DNA of 62,893 nucleotides. It comes from an uncultured Kiloniellales bacterium. Its GTDB lineage: Bacteria; Pseudomonadota; Alphaproteobacteria; Kiloniellales; JAKSDN01. A program made the translations under genes and the position numbers. The stretch lies in contig CAMYKD010000019.1 of NCBI GenBank assembly GCA_947258885.1, positions 1 to 62,893 on the forward strand. The letters are read 5' to 3'. The notes beneath the pieces were generated by a model. It did no database searches. It had not been told where the DNA came from and saw only the letters and a list, made by a program, of their open reading frames with translations. Shown here piece after piece: positions 54,061-62,893 of this stretch. The number at the start of each line of letters is the position of its first letter. Positions within the stretch are counted from its first letter, which is position 1.

Positions 54061-54105
54061 GGCCTAGGCAACACCAAAGGGGGCCCGTCTGTCAAGCGCC
54101 GATTT
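54048..54105. repeat. 13-bp perfect inverted repeat spanning the metY promoter and aptamer 1
   Basis: AAATCGGCGCTTG (54048-54060) and CAAGCGCCGATTT (54093-54105) are perfect inverted repeats. The first is the 5' half of P1 plus the conserved loop of aptamer 1. The second overlaps a consensus TTGACA (-35, minus strand, 54095-54090). If RNA begins upstream of this point, the copy could sequester aptamer 1. Confidence 0.7.
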
Positions 54106-54192
54106 CGACCCGCGGTCAACGTCGGGTGCGGGATTCCGTGCGAAAAGAGCCACGCGAACCGAAAAAAAGATGCAAAAATCGAGCGTTTATAG

Positions 54193-54198
54193 TATAAT
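54193..54198 (+). promoter_or_regulatory. Candidate -10 box (TATAAT) for the 54302 gene
   Basis: A consensus TATAAT lies in an AT-rich stretch (54160-54225) about 100 bases upstream of ATG 54302. No good -35 hexamer is at 17 bases (ATGCAA, three matches), so the promoter may be of the extended or activator-dependent type. Confidence 0.45.
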
Positions 54199-54301
54199 AA
54201 TCATAGTAATCTTAAGGGCTTTCGCCGATGTACGGCGAGGTTATGCCTGGGATCTACTACAAGGGGGTATGGGCTCGAAGATCAGGTAGAGGGGCTAGGA
54301 A

Positions 54302-54874
54302 ATGGAAACCGGTTTGATTCTGGCTGGGGGGCTGGTAATCGTGATCGGGCTTGTTGCGGCGGGCGCCTTCGGGGGAACCGGCGTCCGCAGGGGCGAGGCC
54401 CGGCAGGATACGAATGTCGCGCGCGGATCCGCAGGGGTCGGCAAGCCGGCATCGGGATTTTCGGATGCCGTGGGCTCCGCCGAGCGGCTGAGGTCGGCCG
54501 CCCGGGCGGCCTACGAGATGGGCTGGGACAAGGCCGAGTTGGGGGGCAAGGCGCTCGGGAAGTGCCACGAGACGGCGCTGGTTAACGTGCTCTACGAGCG
54601 CTGGCGGGTCGAGCCCAGCGCGCCGCCCGCCAACGAGGTCACGTTTCAGGCTTTCGTGCTGGAATCGCTGCCGTTCAACGTGCTGCCGATCCGCCAGGGG
54701 CGGACCGCCATGGTCGAGTACATGGTCTGGCGCGAGTTTCCCGAGGACGCCGATACCGCGGTGATCGGACCCGCCGTCCAGCAGGCCGTGGGCCGCCTGC
54801 AGACGGACAGCGGCCCCGACGTGGCGGCGCGCCTCAAATCGACCCCCATGCCCTGGACCGAGTTCATCGCTTAG
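54302..54874 (+). CDS. Hypothetical membrane-anchored protein
   Basis: The 190-residue protein opens with a hydrophobic anchor (METGLILAGGLVIVIGLVAAGAF), then a Gly/Arg linker and a soluble domain from about 55 with ARAAYEMGWDKAELGGKALGKCHETAL, FQAFVLESLPFNVLPIRQGR and YMVWREFPEDADTAVIGPAV. No family is recognised. It is divergent from the methionine operon and upstream of icmF on the same strand, but a separate promoter precedes icmF. Confidence 0.6.
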   Translation: METGLILAGGLVIVIGLVAAGAFGGTGVRRGEARQDTNVARGSAGVGKPASGFSDAVGSAERLRSAARAAYEMGWDKAELGGKALGKCHETALVNVLYERWRVEPSAPPANEVTFQAFVLESLPFNVLPIRQGRTAMVEYMVWREFPEDADTAVIGPAVQQAVGRLQTDSGPDVAARLKSTPMPWTEFIA

Positions 54875-54970
54875 CGCCAACCAAAGGGGGGTCGCACTGG
54901 CCCTCCTTCGGCGCCCCCCACGAGATGCGCAAAAAGCCGTGGCTAGCCGCCAATCCTAGACCGGCCGGCA

Positions 54971-55011
54971 TTGACAGTCTTAGGCCTAAAGAGTATTTAC
55001 GTTGACGTAAA
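54971..55011 (+). promoter_or_regulatory. icmF promoter with a TTTACGT-TG-ACGTAAA palindrome
   Basis: A perfect TTGACA (54971-54976) is followed after 17 bases by TATTTA. A perfect palindrome TTTACGTTGACGTAAA (54996-55011) overlaps the -10 region, and a further CGTAAA follows. The site resembles, from memory, operators of LiuR-type MerR regulators of branched-chain amino acid and acyl-CoA catabolism, which would suit icmF. No such regulator is in the window. Confidence 0.55.
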
Positions 55012-55141
55012 CGTAAACTTTGCCGGATACGCTCGGCCGGCCGCGAGGGTGCGGTTTGGCCGCCCGGCGCCCAATTCGCTGTTGCATTGCGCCCCGGGGC
55101 TGGGACAATGAAGCGGGTCCCGCGGGTGCGAGGAGAAGACC

Positions 55142-58100
55142 GTGCCGGACGAAGGAATCCGTAAGCCGATACCGGCCAGGAAGAAATCCTACAAGGCGAA
55201 GCACAAGGTCCGCTTCGTTACGGCCACCAGCCTGTTCGACGGCCACGACGCCTCGATCAACATCTTCCGCCGCATCCTGCAGGGCTCGGGCGCCGAGGTC
55301 ATCCACCTGGGCCACAACCGCTCGGTCGAGGAGATCGTCACCGCGGCGCTCCAGGAGGACGTGCAGGGCATCGCCGTCAGCTCCTACCAGGGCGGCCACG
55401 TCGAGTTCTTCAAGTACATGATCGACCTGCTGCGCGAGCGCGGCGGCGCCCACGTCAAGGTCTTCGGCGGCGGCGGCGGGGTCATCGTGCGCGAGGAGAT
55501 CCAGGAACTGCACGACTACGGCGTGGCCCGGATCTACGCGCCCGAGGACGGCCAGCAGATGGGCCTGCAGGGCATGATCGACGACATGCTGGCGCAGGCC
55601 GATTTCGACCTGAACGCGGAGCCGCCGGCCTCGCTCGACGGGCTGGCCGGCGACGGGCGGGTCCTGGCGCGGGTCGTCACGGCCCTGGAAAGCGGCGTTC
55701 TGGATCCCGGCCTGACGGCGGAGCTGAAGAAGGTGGCGGAGAAAGCGGCCGCGGTTCCTGTGCTCGGCATCACCGGCACCGGCGGCGCCGGCAAGTCCTC
55801 GGTAACCGACGAGCTGGTGCGCCGTTTCCGCCTGGACGACCCCGAGCGGCGCATCGCGCTGATCGCCATCGACCCCTCGAAGCGCAAGAGCGGCGGCGCG
55901 CTCCTGGGCGACCGCATCCGCATGAACGCGATCGACGGCCCGCAGGTCTACATGCGCTCGCTCGCCACACGCGGCTCCGACAGCGAGACCCCGGCCTGCC
56001 TGCCCGACATCGTCGTGGCCTGCAAGGCGGCCGGCTTCGGCCTGGTCATCGTCGAGACTCCCGGGATCGGCCAGGGCGACGCCGGGATCGTGCCCCACGT
56101 CGATTGCTCGCTCTACGTCATGACGCCGGAGTTCGGTGCCGCCAGCCAGCTCGAGAAGATCGACATGCTGGACTTCGCCGACCTCGTCGCGATCAACAAG
56201 TTCGACCGGCGGGGCGCCCGGGACGCGCTGCGCGACGTGCGCAAGCAGGTCCAGCGCGGCCGCGAGGCCTTTTCGCAGTCGCCCGAGGACATGCCGGTCT
56301 ACGGCACGATCGCCGCGCACTTCAACGACGACGGGGTGACCGCGCTCTACCACGGCCTTCTGAGCGCCCTGAACGCGCGCGGCCTGGGTACCTGGTCGAG
56401 CGCCCTGCCGCCGGTCGAGGGCGTCGCGTCCTCGGCGCGCACGGCCATGGTGCCGGCCGGCCGGGAGCGCTATCTGGCCGAGGTCGCCGAGACGGTGCGC
56501 GCCTACCACGGTTTCGTGCGCGAACAGGCGGCGGTCGCCCGCGAGCGCCAGCAGCTCGGCGAGGCTAGGCGCATGCTCGCGGAGGCCGGTCAGGACGGCG
56601 CGGCGCTGGACCCCCTGGTCGCCGCGCGCGAGGAGGCGCTGGATCCGCGCTGCCGTAAGCTCTTGGACATCTGGCCCAAGGTGAAGGAGAGCTATTCCGG
56701 CGAGGAGTACGTGGTCAGGATCCGCGACCGGGAGGTGCGCACCAAGCTCACGGCGACGTCGCTCTCCGGCACGAAGATCCCCAAGGTCGCGCTGCCCAGG
56801 TTCGAGGACCACGGCGACATCCTGACCTGGCTGCTCGAGGAGAACCTGCCCGGCAGCTTCCCCTATACCGGCGGCATCTTCGCCTTCAAGCGCGAGAGCG
56901 AGGACCCGACGCGCATGTTCGCCGGCGAGGGCGACGCGTTCCGCACCAACGAGCGCTTCAAGTACCTGTCGCGCGACAGCGAGGCCAAGCGCCTCTCGAC
57001 CGCCTTCGACTCGGTGACGCTCTACGGCTTCGACCCGGACGAGCGGCCGGACATCTACGGCAAGGTCGGCACATCCGGCGTCTCGATCGCCACGCTCGAC
57101 GACATGAAGGCGCTTTACGACGGCTTCGACCTGTGCCACCCGATGACCTCTGTCTCGATGACCATCAACGGCCCGGCGCCGACCATCCTGGCGATGTACT
57201 TCAACACCGCGATCGACCAGCAGCTCGCGCGTTTCGAGGCCGAGAACGGCCGCCCGCCGACCGACGAGGAGATCGACAAGATCGGCGCCTGGGCGCTCGA
57301 GACCGCGCGCGGCACGGTCCAGGCCGACATCCTCAAGGAAGACCAGGGCCAGAACACCTGCATCTTCTCGATCGAGTTCGCGCTCAGGATGATGGCGGAT
57401 ATCCAGGAGTACTTCGTCCACCACCGCGTCCGAAACTTCTACTCGGTCTCGATCTCCGGCTACCACATCGCCGAGGCCGGGGCGAACCCGATCTCGCAGC
57501 TCGCCTTCACCCTGGCCAACGGCTTCACCTACGTCGAGGCCTACCTGGCGCGCGGCATGGAGATCGACGACTTCGCGGCCAACCTGTCGTTCTTCTTCTC
57601 CAACGGCATGGACCCGGAGTATTCCGTGATCGGGCGCGTGGCGCGGCGCATCTGGGCGACGGCCCTGCGCGACAAGTACGGCGCCAACGAGCGCAGCCAG
57701 AAGCTCAAGTACCACATCCAGACCTCGGGCCGCTCGCTGCACGCCCAGGAGATGGACTTCAACGACATCCGCACGACCTTGCAGGCCCTGATCGCCGTCT
57801 ACGACAACTGCAATAGCCTGCATACCAACGCCCACGACGAGGCCTACACCACGCCGACCGCCGAGTCGGTTCGGCGCGCCATGGCGATCCAGATGATCAT
57901 CAACAAGGAGTGGGGCCTGGCCGGGAACGAGAACCCGGGCCAGGGCGCCTTCATCATCGAGGAGCTGACCGACCTGGTCGAGGAGGCCGTGCTCCAGGAG
58001 TTCGAGCGCATCTCCGAGCGCGGCGGCGTGTTGGGCGCCATGGAGACCGGCTACCAGCGCGGCAAGATCCAGGACGAGTCCCTGCATTACGAGAGCCTCA

Positions 58101-58408
58101 AGCACGACGGCGCGCTGCCGATCGTCGGCGTCAACACCTTCCTCGACCCCGAGGCCGCCAAGGACCCGGGGCCGATCGAGCTGAGGCGCTCGACGGAGGA
58201 GGAAAAGCAAGGCCAGATCACCCGCCTGCGCGACTTCCAGGCGGGCCACGCCGCGGAGGCGCCGGTCCTGCTCGCGCGCCTTAAAGAGGCGGCGACAAGC
58301 GGCGGCAACGTCTTCGCCGTGCTGATGGAGGCGGTGCGCTGCTGCTCGCTCGGCCAGATCACCGACGCGCTCTTCGAGGTCGGCGGCCAATACCGCCGCA
58401 ACATGTAA
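55142..58408 (+). CDS. icmF: Fused isobutyryl-CoA mutase IcmF (B12-dependent mutase with MeaB-type GTPase)
   Basis: A 1088-residue fusion. The N-terminal B12-binding domain has [12 protein letters not shown] with the lower-axial His35, and [12 protein letters not shown]. The central G-protein chaperone has Walker [13 protein letters not shown] near 209, SATRG-type [24 protein letters not shown] and [12 protein letters not shown]. From about 560 the acyl-CoA mutase TIM barrel follows, with [54 protein letters not shown] and [11 protein letters not shown]. It interconverts isobutyryl-CoA and n-butyryl-CoA or related branched acyl-CoAs with adenosylcobalamin, and repairs its own cofactor. GTG 55142 is the start. 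A palindromic operator lies upstream. Confidence 0.93.
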   Translation: MPDEGIRKPIPARKKSYKAKHKVRFVTATSLFDGHDASINIFRRILQGSGAEVIHLGHNRSVEEIVTAALQEDVQGIAVSSYQGGHVEFFKYMIDLLRERGGAHVKVFGGGGGVIVREEIQELHDYGVARIYAPEDGQQMGLQGMIDDMLAQADFDLNAEPPASLDGLAGDGRVLARVVTALESGVLDPGLTAELKKVAEKAAAVPVLGITGTGGAGKSSVTDELVRRFRLDDPERRIALIAIDPSKRKSGGALLGDRIRMNAIDGPQVYMRSLATRGSDSETPACLPDIVVACKAAGFGLVIVETPGIGQGDAGIVPHVDCSLYVMTPEFGAASQLEKIDMLDFADLVAINKFDRRGARDALRDVRKQVQRGREAFSQSPEDMPVYGTIAAHFNDDGVTALYHGLLSALNARGLGTWSSALPPVEGVASSARTAMVPAGRERYLAEVAETVRAYHGFVREQAAVARERQQLGEARRMLAEAGQDGAALDPLVAAREEALDPRCRKLLDIWPKVKESYSGEEYVVRIRDREVRTKLTATSLSGTKIPKVALPRFEDHGDILTWLLEENLPGSFPYTGGIFAFKRESEDPTRMFAGEGDAFRTNERFKYLSRDSEAKRLSTAFDSVTLYGFDPDERPDIYGKVGTSGVSIATLDDMKALYDGFDLCHPMTSVSMTINGPAPTILAMYFNTAIDQQLARFEAENGRPPTDEEIDKIGAWALETARGTVQADILKEDQGQNTCIFSIEFALRMMADIQEYFVHHRVRNFYSVSISGYHIAEAGANPISQLAFTLANGFTYVEAYLARGMEIDDFAANLSFFFSNGMDPEYSVIGRVARRIWATALRDKYGANERSQKLKYHIQTSGRSLHAQEMDFNDIRTTLQALIAVYDNCNSLHTNAHDEAYTTPTAESVRRAMAIQMIINKEWGLAGNENPGQGAFIIEELTDLVEEAVLQEFERISERGGVLGAMETGYQRGKIQDESLHYESLKHDGALPIVGVNTFLDPEAAKDPGPIELRRSTEEEKQGQITRLRDFQAGHAAEAPVLLARLKEAATSGGNVFAVLMEAVRCCSLGQITDALFEVGGQYRRNM

Positions 58409-58416
58409 GCGGCGCG

Positions 58417-59364
58417 CTAGGGTCGGCGCAGCGTCTCGGAGGGATGTTCGCCGAAGCGCTGCCGGTAGGCCGCCGAGAAGCGGCTGAGATGCGCGAAGCC
58501 GTTATCCAGGGCGATCTCGGTCACGGAGGCGGCATCCGGATCGGCCGCCAGCAGCTGCGCCTGCGTCCGCTCGAGCCGGCTCTCGCGGACCAGGGCCATC
58601 ACGCTCGCGCCGTGCTGCCTCTGGAAAGCCCTTTGCAGCGTTTTGGCATTGACGCCCGCCGCGGCGGCGATCCGGCCGAGGGACAGGGGCTCGTCCAGGT
58701 GCGCCATGATGAAATCGACGGCGCGGCGCAGATAGGCCGGCGGCACCGTCCCTGCGGTGTCCTGTTGCCGGGCGTCGGCCGCGAGCAGCAACGCGCCGAG
58801 CAGCGACTTCTCCAACTCCTCGACCACGAGGTCCGAGGCGAGGAGCGGGCTGCGACGTTCAATCTCCGACCAGAGGAAGGTCAGATAGCGCTGGAAGGCC
58901 CGTCCGGCCGGATGGTCCAGCCGCAGACGGTTCGGCAGGCGACGGGGCTGGCCGCCCGTGCCGCCGTCCATCGCGGCCGCATAGTCGTCGAGCGTGGGCC
59001 GGAACACGTTCATGACCAAGCAGTGCCCGTTCCGGGGAAAGCCCAGGTCGAAAGGATCCTCCGGGTTTACGACGTAGGCTGAGTCACGTGCGAAGGTCTC
59101 GGCGTACCCGTGGCGGCCGAGGCTCGACCAGAGTGGGCGGGACAGGGATATGTTGACGGAGAAATAGCCAAGCTTGTCGAGGGAAGCCACCCGGGCTTCG
59201 GTCATCGCGATCCTGAACAGGGCGACATCGCCAAGCCGCACGGCGTTCAATCGTGCCTGGTACGCCCCCCATCGGGTCGGGCGAACCGCGAAATCCCTCG
59301 CGACGCTCGACATGCGCTCGGGCATCTCCTCGGGATCGTCGAACGTGATATCCAGGCGATCCAT
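58417..59364 (-). CDS. AraC-family transcriptional regulator
   Basis: The 315-residue regulator from ATG 59364 has an N-terminal AraC-binding-like domain with LGYFSVNISLSRPLWSSLG and HGYAETFARDSAYVVNP, and a C-terminal AraC HTH: AVDFIMAHLDEPLSLGRIAAAAGVNAKTLQRAFQRQHG (first HTH), then SVTEIALDNGFAHLSRFSAAYRQRFGEHPSETLR (second HTH). It is convergent with icmF (8 bases between stops) and divergent from the outer-membrane channel and sulfatase genes, which are its likely targets. Confidence 0.87.
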   Translation of the reverse strand: MDRLDITFDDPEEMPERMSSVARDFAVRPTRWGAYQARLNAVRLGDVALFRIAMTEARVASLDKLGYFSVNISLSRPLWSSLGRHGYAETFARDSAYVVNPEDPFDLGFPRNGHCLVMNVFRPTLDDYAAAMDGGTGGQPRRLPNRLRLDHPAGRAFQRYLTFLWSEIERRSPLLASDLVVEELEKSLLGALLLAADARQQDTAGTVPPAYLRRAVDFIMAHLDEPLSLGRIAAAAGVNAKTLQRAFQRQHGASVMALVRESRLERTQAQLLAADPDAASVTEIALDNGFAHLSRFSAAYRQRFGEHPSETLRRP

Positions 59365-59581
59365 GTGCGGCCTCAGCACTGCTTCCAAATGGTTCTTTAC
59401 CCTCCGATTGCAGGTCGGCTCTGATCCCCTACTGCAACCGCGCCCTGAAAGTGTGCACCAACAAGGCCCGAATATGGATAGTGCCGCTGCGAACCGGATA
59501 GCGCGTACTCCAACCTGCACAATAGAGTCAGTCCAAGGTCCAGAAGAACTGGACCCTTTAGCGGGGAAGGAGGCCAGTCCG

Positions 59582-60512
59582 ATGAGGAAGATCCTGTTCG
59601 TACTCGCCGGCGCGCCGCTGCTGGCGGTGGGGGCGACGGCCATGCCGGGTTCGATGGCGGTCGCCGATCCGGCGGAAGACGCGATAGACGCCGGCCCGGC
59701 GCGGGTCGAGGCGACCGTCGGCGCCGAGGCGCCGCCCGATCCCGCTGGGCTGAAGTTCGACAGGGACTGGGAGAAGAAGCTCGACTCCTTCGACAATCCG
59801 CAGGTCTCGCAGGCGACTCGGGCTCGGCGGCGATTGGATCATGGTCAACCGCCCGACCTTTCCTTTCATCATGAACGCGGACCTCACGGACATCAAGGCG
59901 ATCCAAGCCGGCCTTGGACCCGGCGGTGGGCCCCTGCCGCCGGGGGATTCCATCCCCGGCAACCTTCCCTGCACCTCCAAGAGCGGCTTCGGCGACATCG
60001 TCCACTTTTCGTTGGTCGGTCAGTCGCTCCCGACAGAGAAATGGGGAGGCGGCGACCTCGTGTGGGGTCTTGGCCCGACCTTCCAGTTTCCGACCGCCAG
60101 CAAGGACGCACTTGGGTCGGAGAAGTGGTCCGCCGGTCCGGCCGGCGTCACCGCCTTCATTGGCCGCGATTTCATCCTCGGCGGTTTGAGCCAGAACTGG
60201 TTTTCCTATGCGAGTGCGGACAGCGACCGCGACGACGTCAAGTTCAGCTGGCTCAACCTGTTCTACTTCTTGAACTTCGAGGATGGCTGGCAGGTCGGCG
60301 GCACGCCGGTCATCACGGCGGACTGGCAGGCCGACAGCGACAACCGCTGGTCCGTGCCGATCGGGCTGGGCGTCTACAAGACCCACTTCTTCGGCAAGAT
60401 GCCGAACAAGCTGGGGATCGAAACACAATACTACCCCATCAGTCCGGACATCCTCGGCGAACAGTTCAATATCCGCTTTGTCATAGCGCCGATCATCCCG
60501 GCGCTGTTCTAA
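59582..60512 (+). pseudogene. Outer-membrane channel/transporter-like gene with a frameshift
   Basis: From ATG 59582, behind GGGAAGGAGG-like sequence, a signal peptide (MRKILFVLAGAPLLAVGATA) and the start of the mature chain (DWEKKLDSFDNPQVSQAT) are read. Then the family sequence continues in a different frame as LGLGGDWIMVNRPTFPFI, INADL-type NADLTDIKAIQ and the beta-strands GDIVHFSLVGQSL, FQFPTASKDAL and NRWSVPIGLGVYK to TAA-type stop 60510-60512. The frame change lies near 59810-59825 and equals one extra or two missing bases. The product would be a beta-barrel of the neuromedin-U/transporter-like family. Either a pseudogene or a sequencing error. Confidence 0.72.
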
Positions 60513-60598
60513 AGCGGGAAAGTCGCGGACAAGTTTGCAGAATTCCCATGTCGGGTATATTGGCCAGCCAGATCGGGCTGTCAGGGAGGAAACGACAG

Positions 60599-62218
60599 GT
60601 GACTCAGAAGTCCAGACAATCAGCATTGCGTCTTCCGCTTGCCGCATTGGCGGCGGTTCTCATGAGTGCGCCCGGCGCTGCGCCGGCGTTTCAGCCCGAT
60701 GCGCCCTTCCTGGCGCAGCAGCAGAAGAACAAGGACACGTGGGCCGGGCAAGACAAACAGATCGACGCCAAGCTCGCCGCGCTCGAGAAGAAGTTCGGCA
60801 AGAAGCCCAACATCGTCTACATCCTGGCCGACGATGTCGGCTGGGGCGAGCTCGGCTGGCAGGGCGGTGGCAAGCACCGCGGCACACCGACGCCCGAGCT
60901 CGACAAGATGGCCTTCGAGGGCATGCGCTTCTGGGCGGCCTATGCCGAGCCGTCCTGCACGCCGTCGCGCATCGCGATCAACACCGGCCGCCATCCGGTG
61001 CGCACGGGACTTCTCAGCGTCCTGTGGCCGGGCCAGACCGAGGGCCTGTCGCCGGAGGAGGTGACCGTGGCCGAGGTGCTGTCCGAGGCGGGCTACCACA
61101 CCGCCATGTGGGGCAAGTGGCATCTCGGCGAGCTGCCGGAGCAGGCACCCGAGAACCAGGGCTACGACTACGCCTACTATGGCCTGTTCAACGGCGCGCC
61201 AGACATGTGGCCGGACAGTGCCGCTCTGTTCGATCAGCCGACCTCGCTGAAGGGCCCGTTCTACGATTTTCCGGGCGTCGAAAAGTACAAGGAGATGACC
61301 GGCATCGACCTCAGCGTCGCCGGCTACGTCGGCGAGAAGGGCAAGGGGCGCAAGCCGATCGAGGGATTGGCCGGCACGCTCGGCGGCAAGCGTCAGGCGG
61401 CCTTCGAAGAGGAGTCCGCACGTCAGATCATCGACTACGTCAAGGAAAAGGGCAAATCCGACAAGCCCTTTTTCATCTACTGGGCGACCTATACCCAGCA
61501 GATTACGGGTGTCGACGCCTTCAAGGACGCGCCGCACGTCGATCGCGCCAATGCCCAGGCCTCGATGATGATGCAGCACAACGCGCACATTCGGCGTCTC
61601 CTCGACACTCTCCAAGAGGAGGGCATTGCGGAGAACACCCTGGTGGTCTGGTGGAGCGACAACGGGCCGATGTACGCCTTCTGGCCGACGGCCGGCTACT
61701 CCTGGCTGAACGGCGCCAAGGGCGACGTGCTCGAGGGCGGCGTGCGCGTACCGGCCATGGCCTGGTGGCCCGGCATGATCGAGCCAAACCAGGATCCCAC
61801 CGACATGGTTCACCTAGTCGATCTCTACACCACCGCGGCGCGCCTCGGCGGGGCCATGAAGAACATCCCCGGCGACCGCGTGACCGACGGCATCGACCAG
61901 ACCGCCCTGCTGCTCATGGGCGAGGGCAACTCGCGGCGTAACTACATGTTCCATTACAGCGGCGGGCAGATCGGCGCAGTCCGCTACGAGGACTTCAAAA
62001 TCCACATCAAGCCGGGCGGCCACGGCGGCCTGCCCAACATGGACTTCTACAATGTCAGGCGCGACCCGGGCGAGAAGCGCGGCGAGTTCTACCCCGGCCT
62101 CTTCGCCGTGACGCCGCTGCAGAACCATCTGCGGGCGCACATGATGATGATCGGCAAGTTCCCGCACCGCGTCTCCGGGACCATGCCCAAGGGCGCCGAG
62201 ATCACGCCGCACGACTGA
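60599..62218 (+). CDS. Exported sulfatase (arylsulfatase-type, formylglycine C-T-P-S-R)
   Basis: The 539-residue product from GTG 60599, with GGGAGG nine bases upstream, has a signal peptide (LPLAALAAVLMSAPGAAPAF). PNIVYILADDVGWGELG supplies the metal aspartates, EPSCTPSRIAINTGRHPVRTG is the sulfatase signature with Cys120 to be converted to formylglycine, MWGKWHLGE the Lys/His, and WWSDNGPMYAFWP the late Asp/Asn. It should hydrolyse sulfate esters in the periplasm. It follows the channel gene on the same strand, suggesting uptake and desulfation of a shared substrate. A second enzyme of the superfamily is at 8.9-10.4 kb. Confidence 0.88.
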   Translation: MTQKSRQSALRLPLAALAAVLMSAPGAAPAFQPDAPFLAQQQKNKDTWAGQDKQIDAKLAALEKKFGKKPNIVYILADDVGWGELGWQGGGKHRGTPTPELDKMAFEGMRFWAAYAEPSCTPSRIAINTGRHPVRTGLLSVLWPGQTEGLSPEEVTVAEVLSEAGYHTAMWGKWHLGELPEQAPENQGYDYAYYGLFNGAPDMWPDSAALFDQPTSLKGPFYDFPGVEKYKEMTGIDLSVAGYVGEKGKGRKPIEGLAGTLGGKRQAAFEEESARQIIDYVKEKGKSDKPFFIYWATYTQQITGVDAFKDAPHVDRANAQASMMMQHNAHIRRLLDTLQEEGIAENTLVVWWSDNGPMYAFWPTAGYSWLNGAKGDVLEGGVRVPAMAWWPGMIEPNQDPTDMVHLVDLYTTAARLGGAMKNIPGDRVTDGIDQTALLLMGEGNSRRNYMFHYSGGQIGAVRYEDFKIHIKPGGHGGLPNMDFYNVRRDPGEKRGEFYPGLFAVTPLQNHLRAHMMMIGKFPHRVSGTMPKGAEITPHD

Positions 62219-62312
62219 CCGACCGAAAGCCAAGGGTTCGGCGCGATGGTGTAGGCTGGAGGGGCACGCAGCGGCGAGCGGTTGGAAAGATCAGGCGCGG
62301 GGAAACGCAGGC

Positions 62313-62893
62313 ATGTTGAGCCGACATCTTTGCGCCGTGGTGGCCGGCTCGTTGCTCTGCATCGTCGCGTGGTCCCCGCCCGGCGCAGGCGACGACGCCC
62401 CCAGCGGCCGAGCGCCCAGCTATGTGACCAGGGCCGTCTGCGCTGAATGCCACGCCGCGCAGGTCCGGGCCTGGACCGGCTCGCACCACGACCTGGCGAT
62501 GCAGGAGGCCACGGCGGCGACGGTCCTCGGCAACTTCGACGACGCCGAGATCAGCCACTTCGGGGTGACCTCGACGTTCTTTCGGCGCGACGGCGGGTTC
62601 TACGTCCGCACCGACGGGCCGGACGGCGAATTGCGCGACTACCGCATTGCCTACACCTTCGGCGCCACGCCGCTGCAGCAGTATCTGATCGCATTTCCCG
62701 GCGGCCGCTACCAGGCGCTGGGCCTGGCCTGGGACGCGCGGCCGGCGGCCGAGGGCGGCCAGCGCTGGTTCCACCTCTATCCGAACGAGGAGATTCCGCA
62801 CGGCGACGAGCTGCACTGGACCGCCCGGCTGCAGAACTGGAACGGCCAATGCGCCGAGTGCCATTCGACCCGCCTGCGCAAGGGCTACGATCC
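62313..62893 (+). CDS. Multihaem cytochrome c-type protein, 5' part (runs off the window)
   Basis: The frame from ATG 62313 stays open to the window end (193 codons). A signal peptide (MLSRHLCAVVAGSLLCIVAW) precedes haem motif C-A-E-C-H at 43-47 (VCAECHAAQVRAWTGSHHD), and a second C-A-E-C-H lies near the end (GQCAECHSTRLR). GSHHDLAMQEAT and WFHLYPNEEIPHGDELHWTA are typical of cytochrome c554-like/TPR-linked multihaem proteins. A periplasmic electron-transfer role is likely. It is on the same strand as the sulfatase, about 95 bases after it. Confidence 0.75.
   Translation, partial: MLSRHLCAVVAGSLLCIVAWSPPGAGDDAPSGRAPSYVTRAVCAECHAAQVRAWTGSHHDLAMQEATAATVLGNFDDAEISHFGVTSTFFRRDGGFYVRTDGPDGELRDYRIAYTFGATPLQQYLIAFPGGRYQALGLAWDARPAAEGGQRWFHLYPNEEIPHGDELHWTARLQNWNGQCAECHSTRLRKGYD

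Noticed and set aside
54875-55141. Cobalamin riboswitch upstream of icmF
   Set aside because: No B12-box (GCCACTG-like) or matching junction was found; a protein operator palindrome is present instead. The region upstream of the NiCoT-like gene also lacks one.
54986-58390. Very long open frame antisense to icmF (over 1100 codons)
   Set aside because: It mirrors the codon structure of icmF, is rich in Ala/Arg/Val/His/Asp without domains, and icmF has unmistakable motifs on the other strand. Similar antisense frames over ilvA (16848-18323), the penicillin acylase gene (18376-19953) and matB (21711-23483) were rejected for the same reason.

Overview
The window is GC-rich, densely coding DNA from an alphaproteobacterium, most like a free-living Rhodospirillales/Kiloniellales-type organism. 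This rests on SAM-II riboswitches, a fused B12-dependent acyl-CoA mutase (IcmF), a phosphonate monoester hydrolase-type enzyme, a TRAP transporter beside a malonyl-CoA synthetase, and DUF2852 and OsmC proteins. I see no transposase, integrase, CRISPR array, rRNA or prophage. There is one tRNA, tRNA-Gln(CUG) at 10.6 kb. The genome assignment is inference from gene content.

Layout. 0-8.7 kb is envelope-oriented: the tail of one calcium-repeat protein, a full S8 peptidase with six VCBS/FG-GAP-like repeats behind an unusually AT-rich leader, a GT2 glycosyltransferase, an atypical SDR, a NiCoT-like metal transporter, and a lipoprotein with two peptidoglycan-binding and two polysaccharide-export modules. 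8.7-20.7 kb holds a phosphonate monoesterase, the tRNA, a Ppx/GppA phosphatase overlapping rlmE, a PA14 protein, a retropepsin-like protease, two tandem 4-TM paralogues, threonine ammonia-lyase, and a penicillin acylase gene broken by a perfect 17-bp tandem duplication. 21-27 kb has hemerythrin, matB, a cupin and a complete TRAP transporter; malonyl-CoA decarboxylase lies at 35.8 kb, so the window encodes a plausible malonate route. 27.5-33.2 kb has a TetR gene with two matching operator palindromes, an MFS carrier, a LysR gene, and a rearranged segment carrying a truncated copy of that LysR gene and an aminotransferase remnant. 35-46 kb carries an FrhB-like iron-sulfur protein, ornithine-type decarboxylase, alpha/beta hydrolases, a polyprenyl-phosphate glycosyltransferase next to a TMTC-like GT-C/TPR protein, panE and an orphan response regulator. 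45.6-54 kb is a long minus-strand block: metY-osmC-metA, a GT87 enzyme, then hemB, a LivH-type permease and a DUF3105 protein. 54-62.9 kb has icmF, an AraC regulator, a frameshifted outer-membrane channel gene, a sulfatase and the start of a multihaem cytochrome.

The strongest new observation is the metY leader at 53.7-54.1 kb. It contains two complete SAM-II aptamers in series. The distal one is followed by an intrinsic terminator with a competing antiterminator. The proximal one precedes a 50-codon reading frame with a strong ribosome binding site that overlaps the metY start. This suggests a two-stage SAM-responsive control of the metY-osmC-metA methionine operon.

Secondary themes are several unrelated REP-like hairpins between genes, two perfect short tandem duplications (17 and 24 bp), and several truncated or frameshifted genes, which together point to ongoing small-scale rearrangement.
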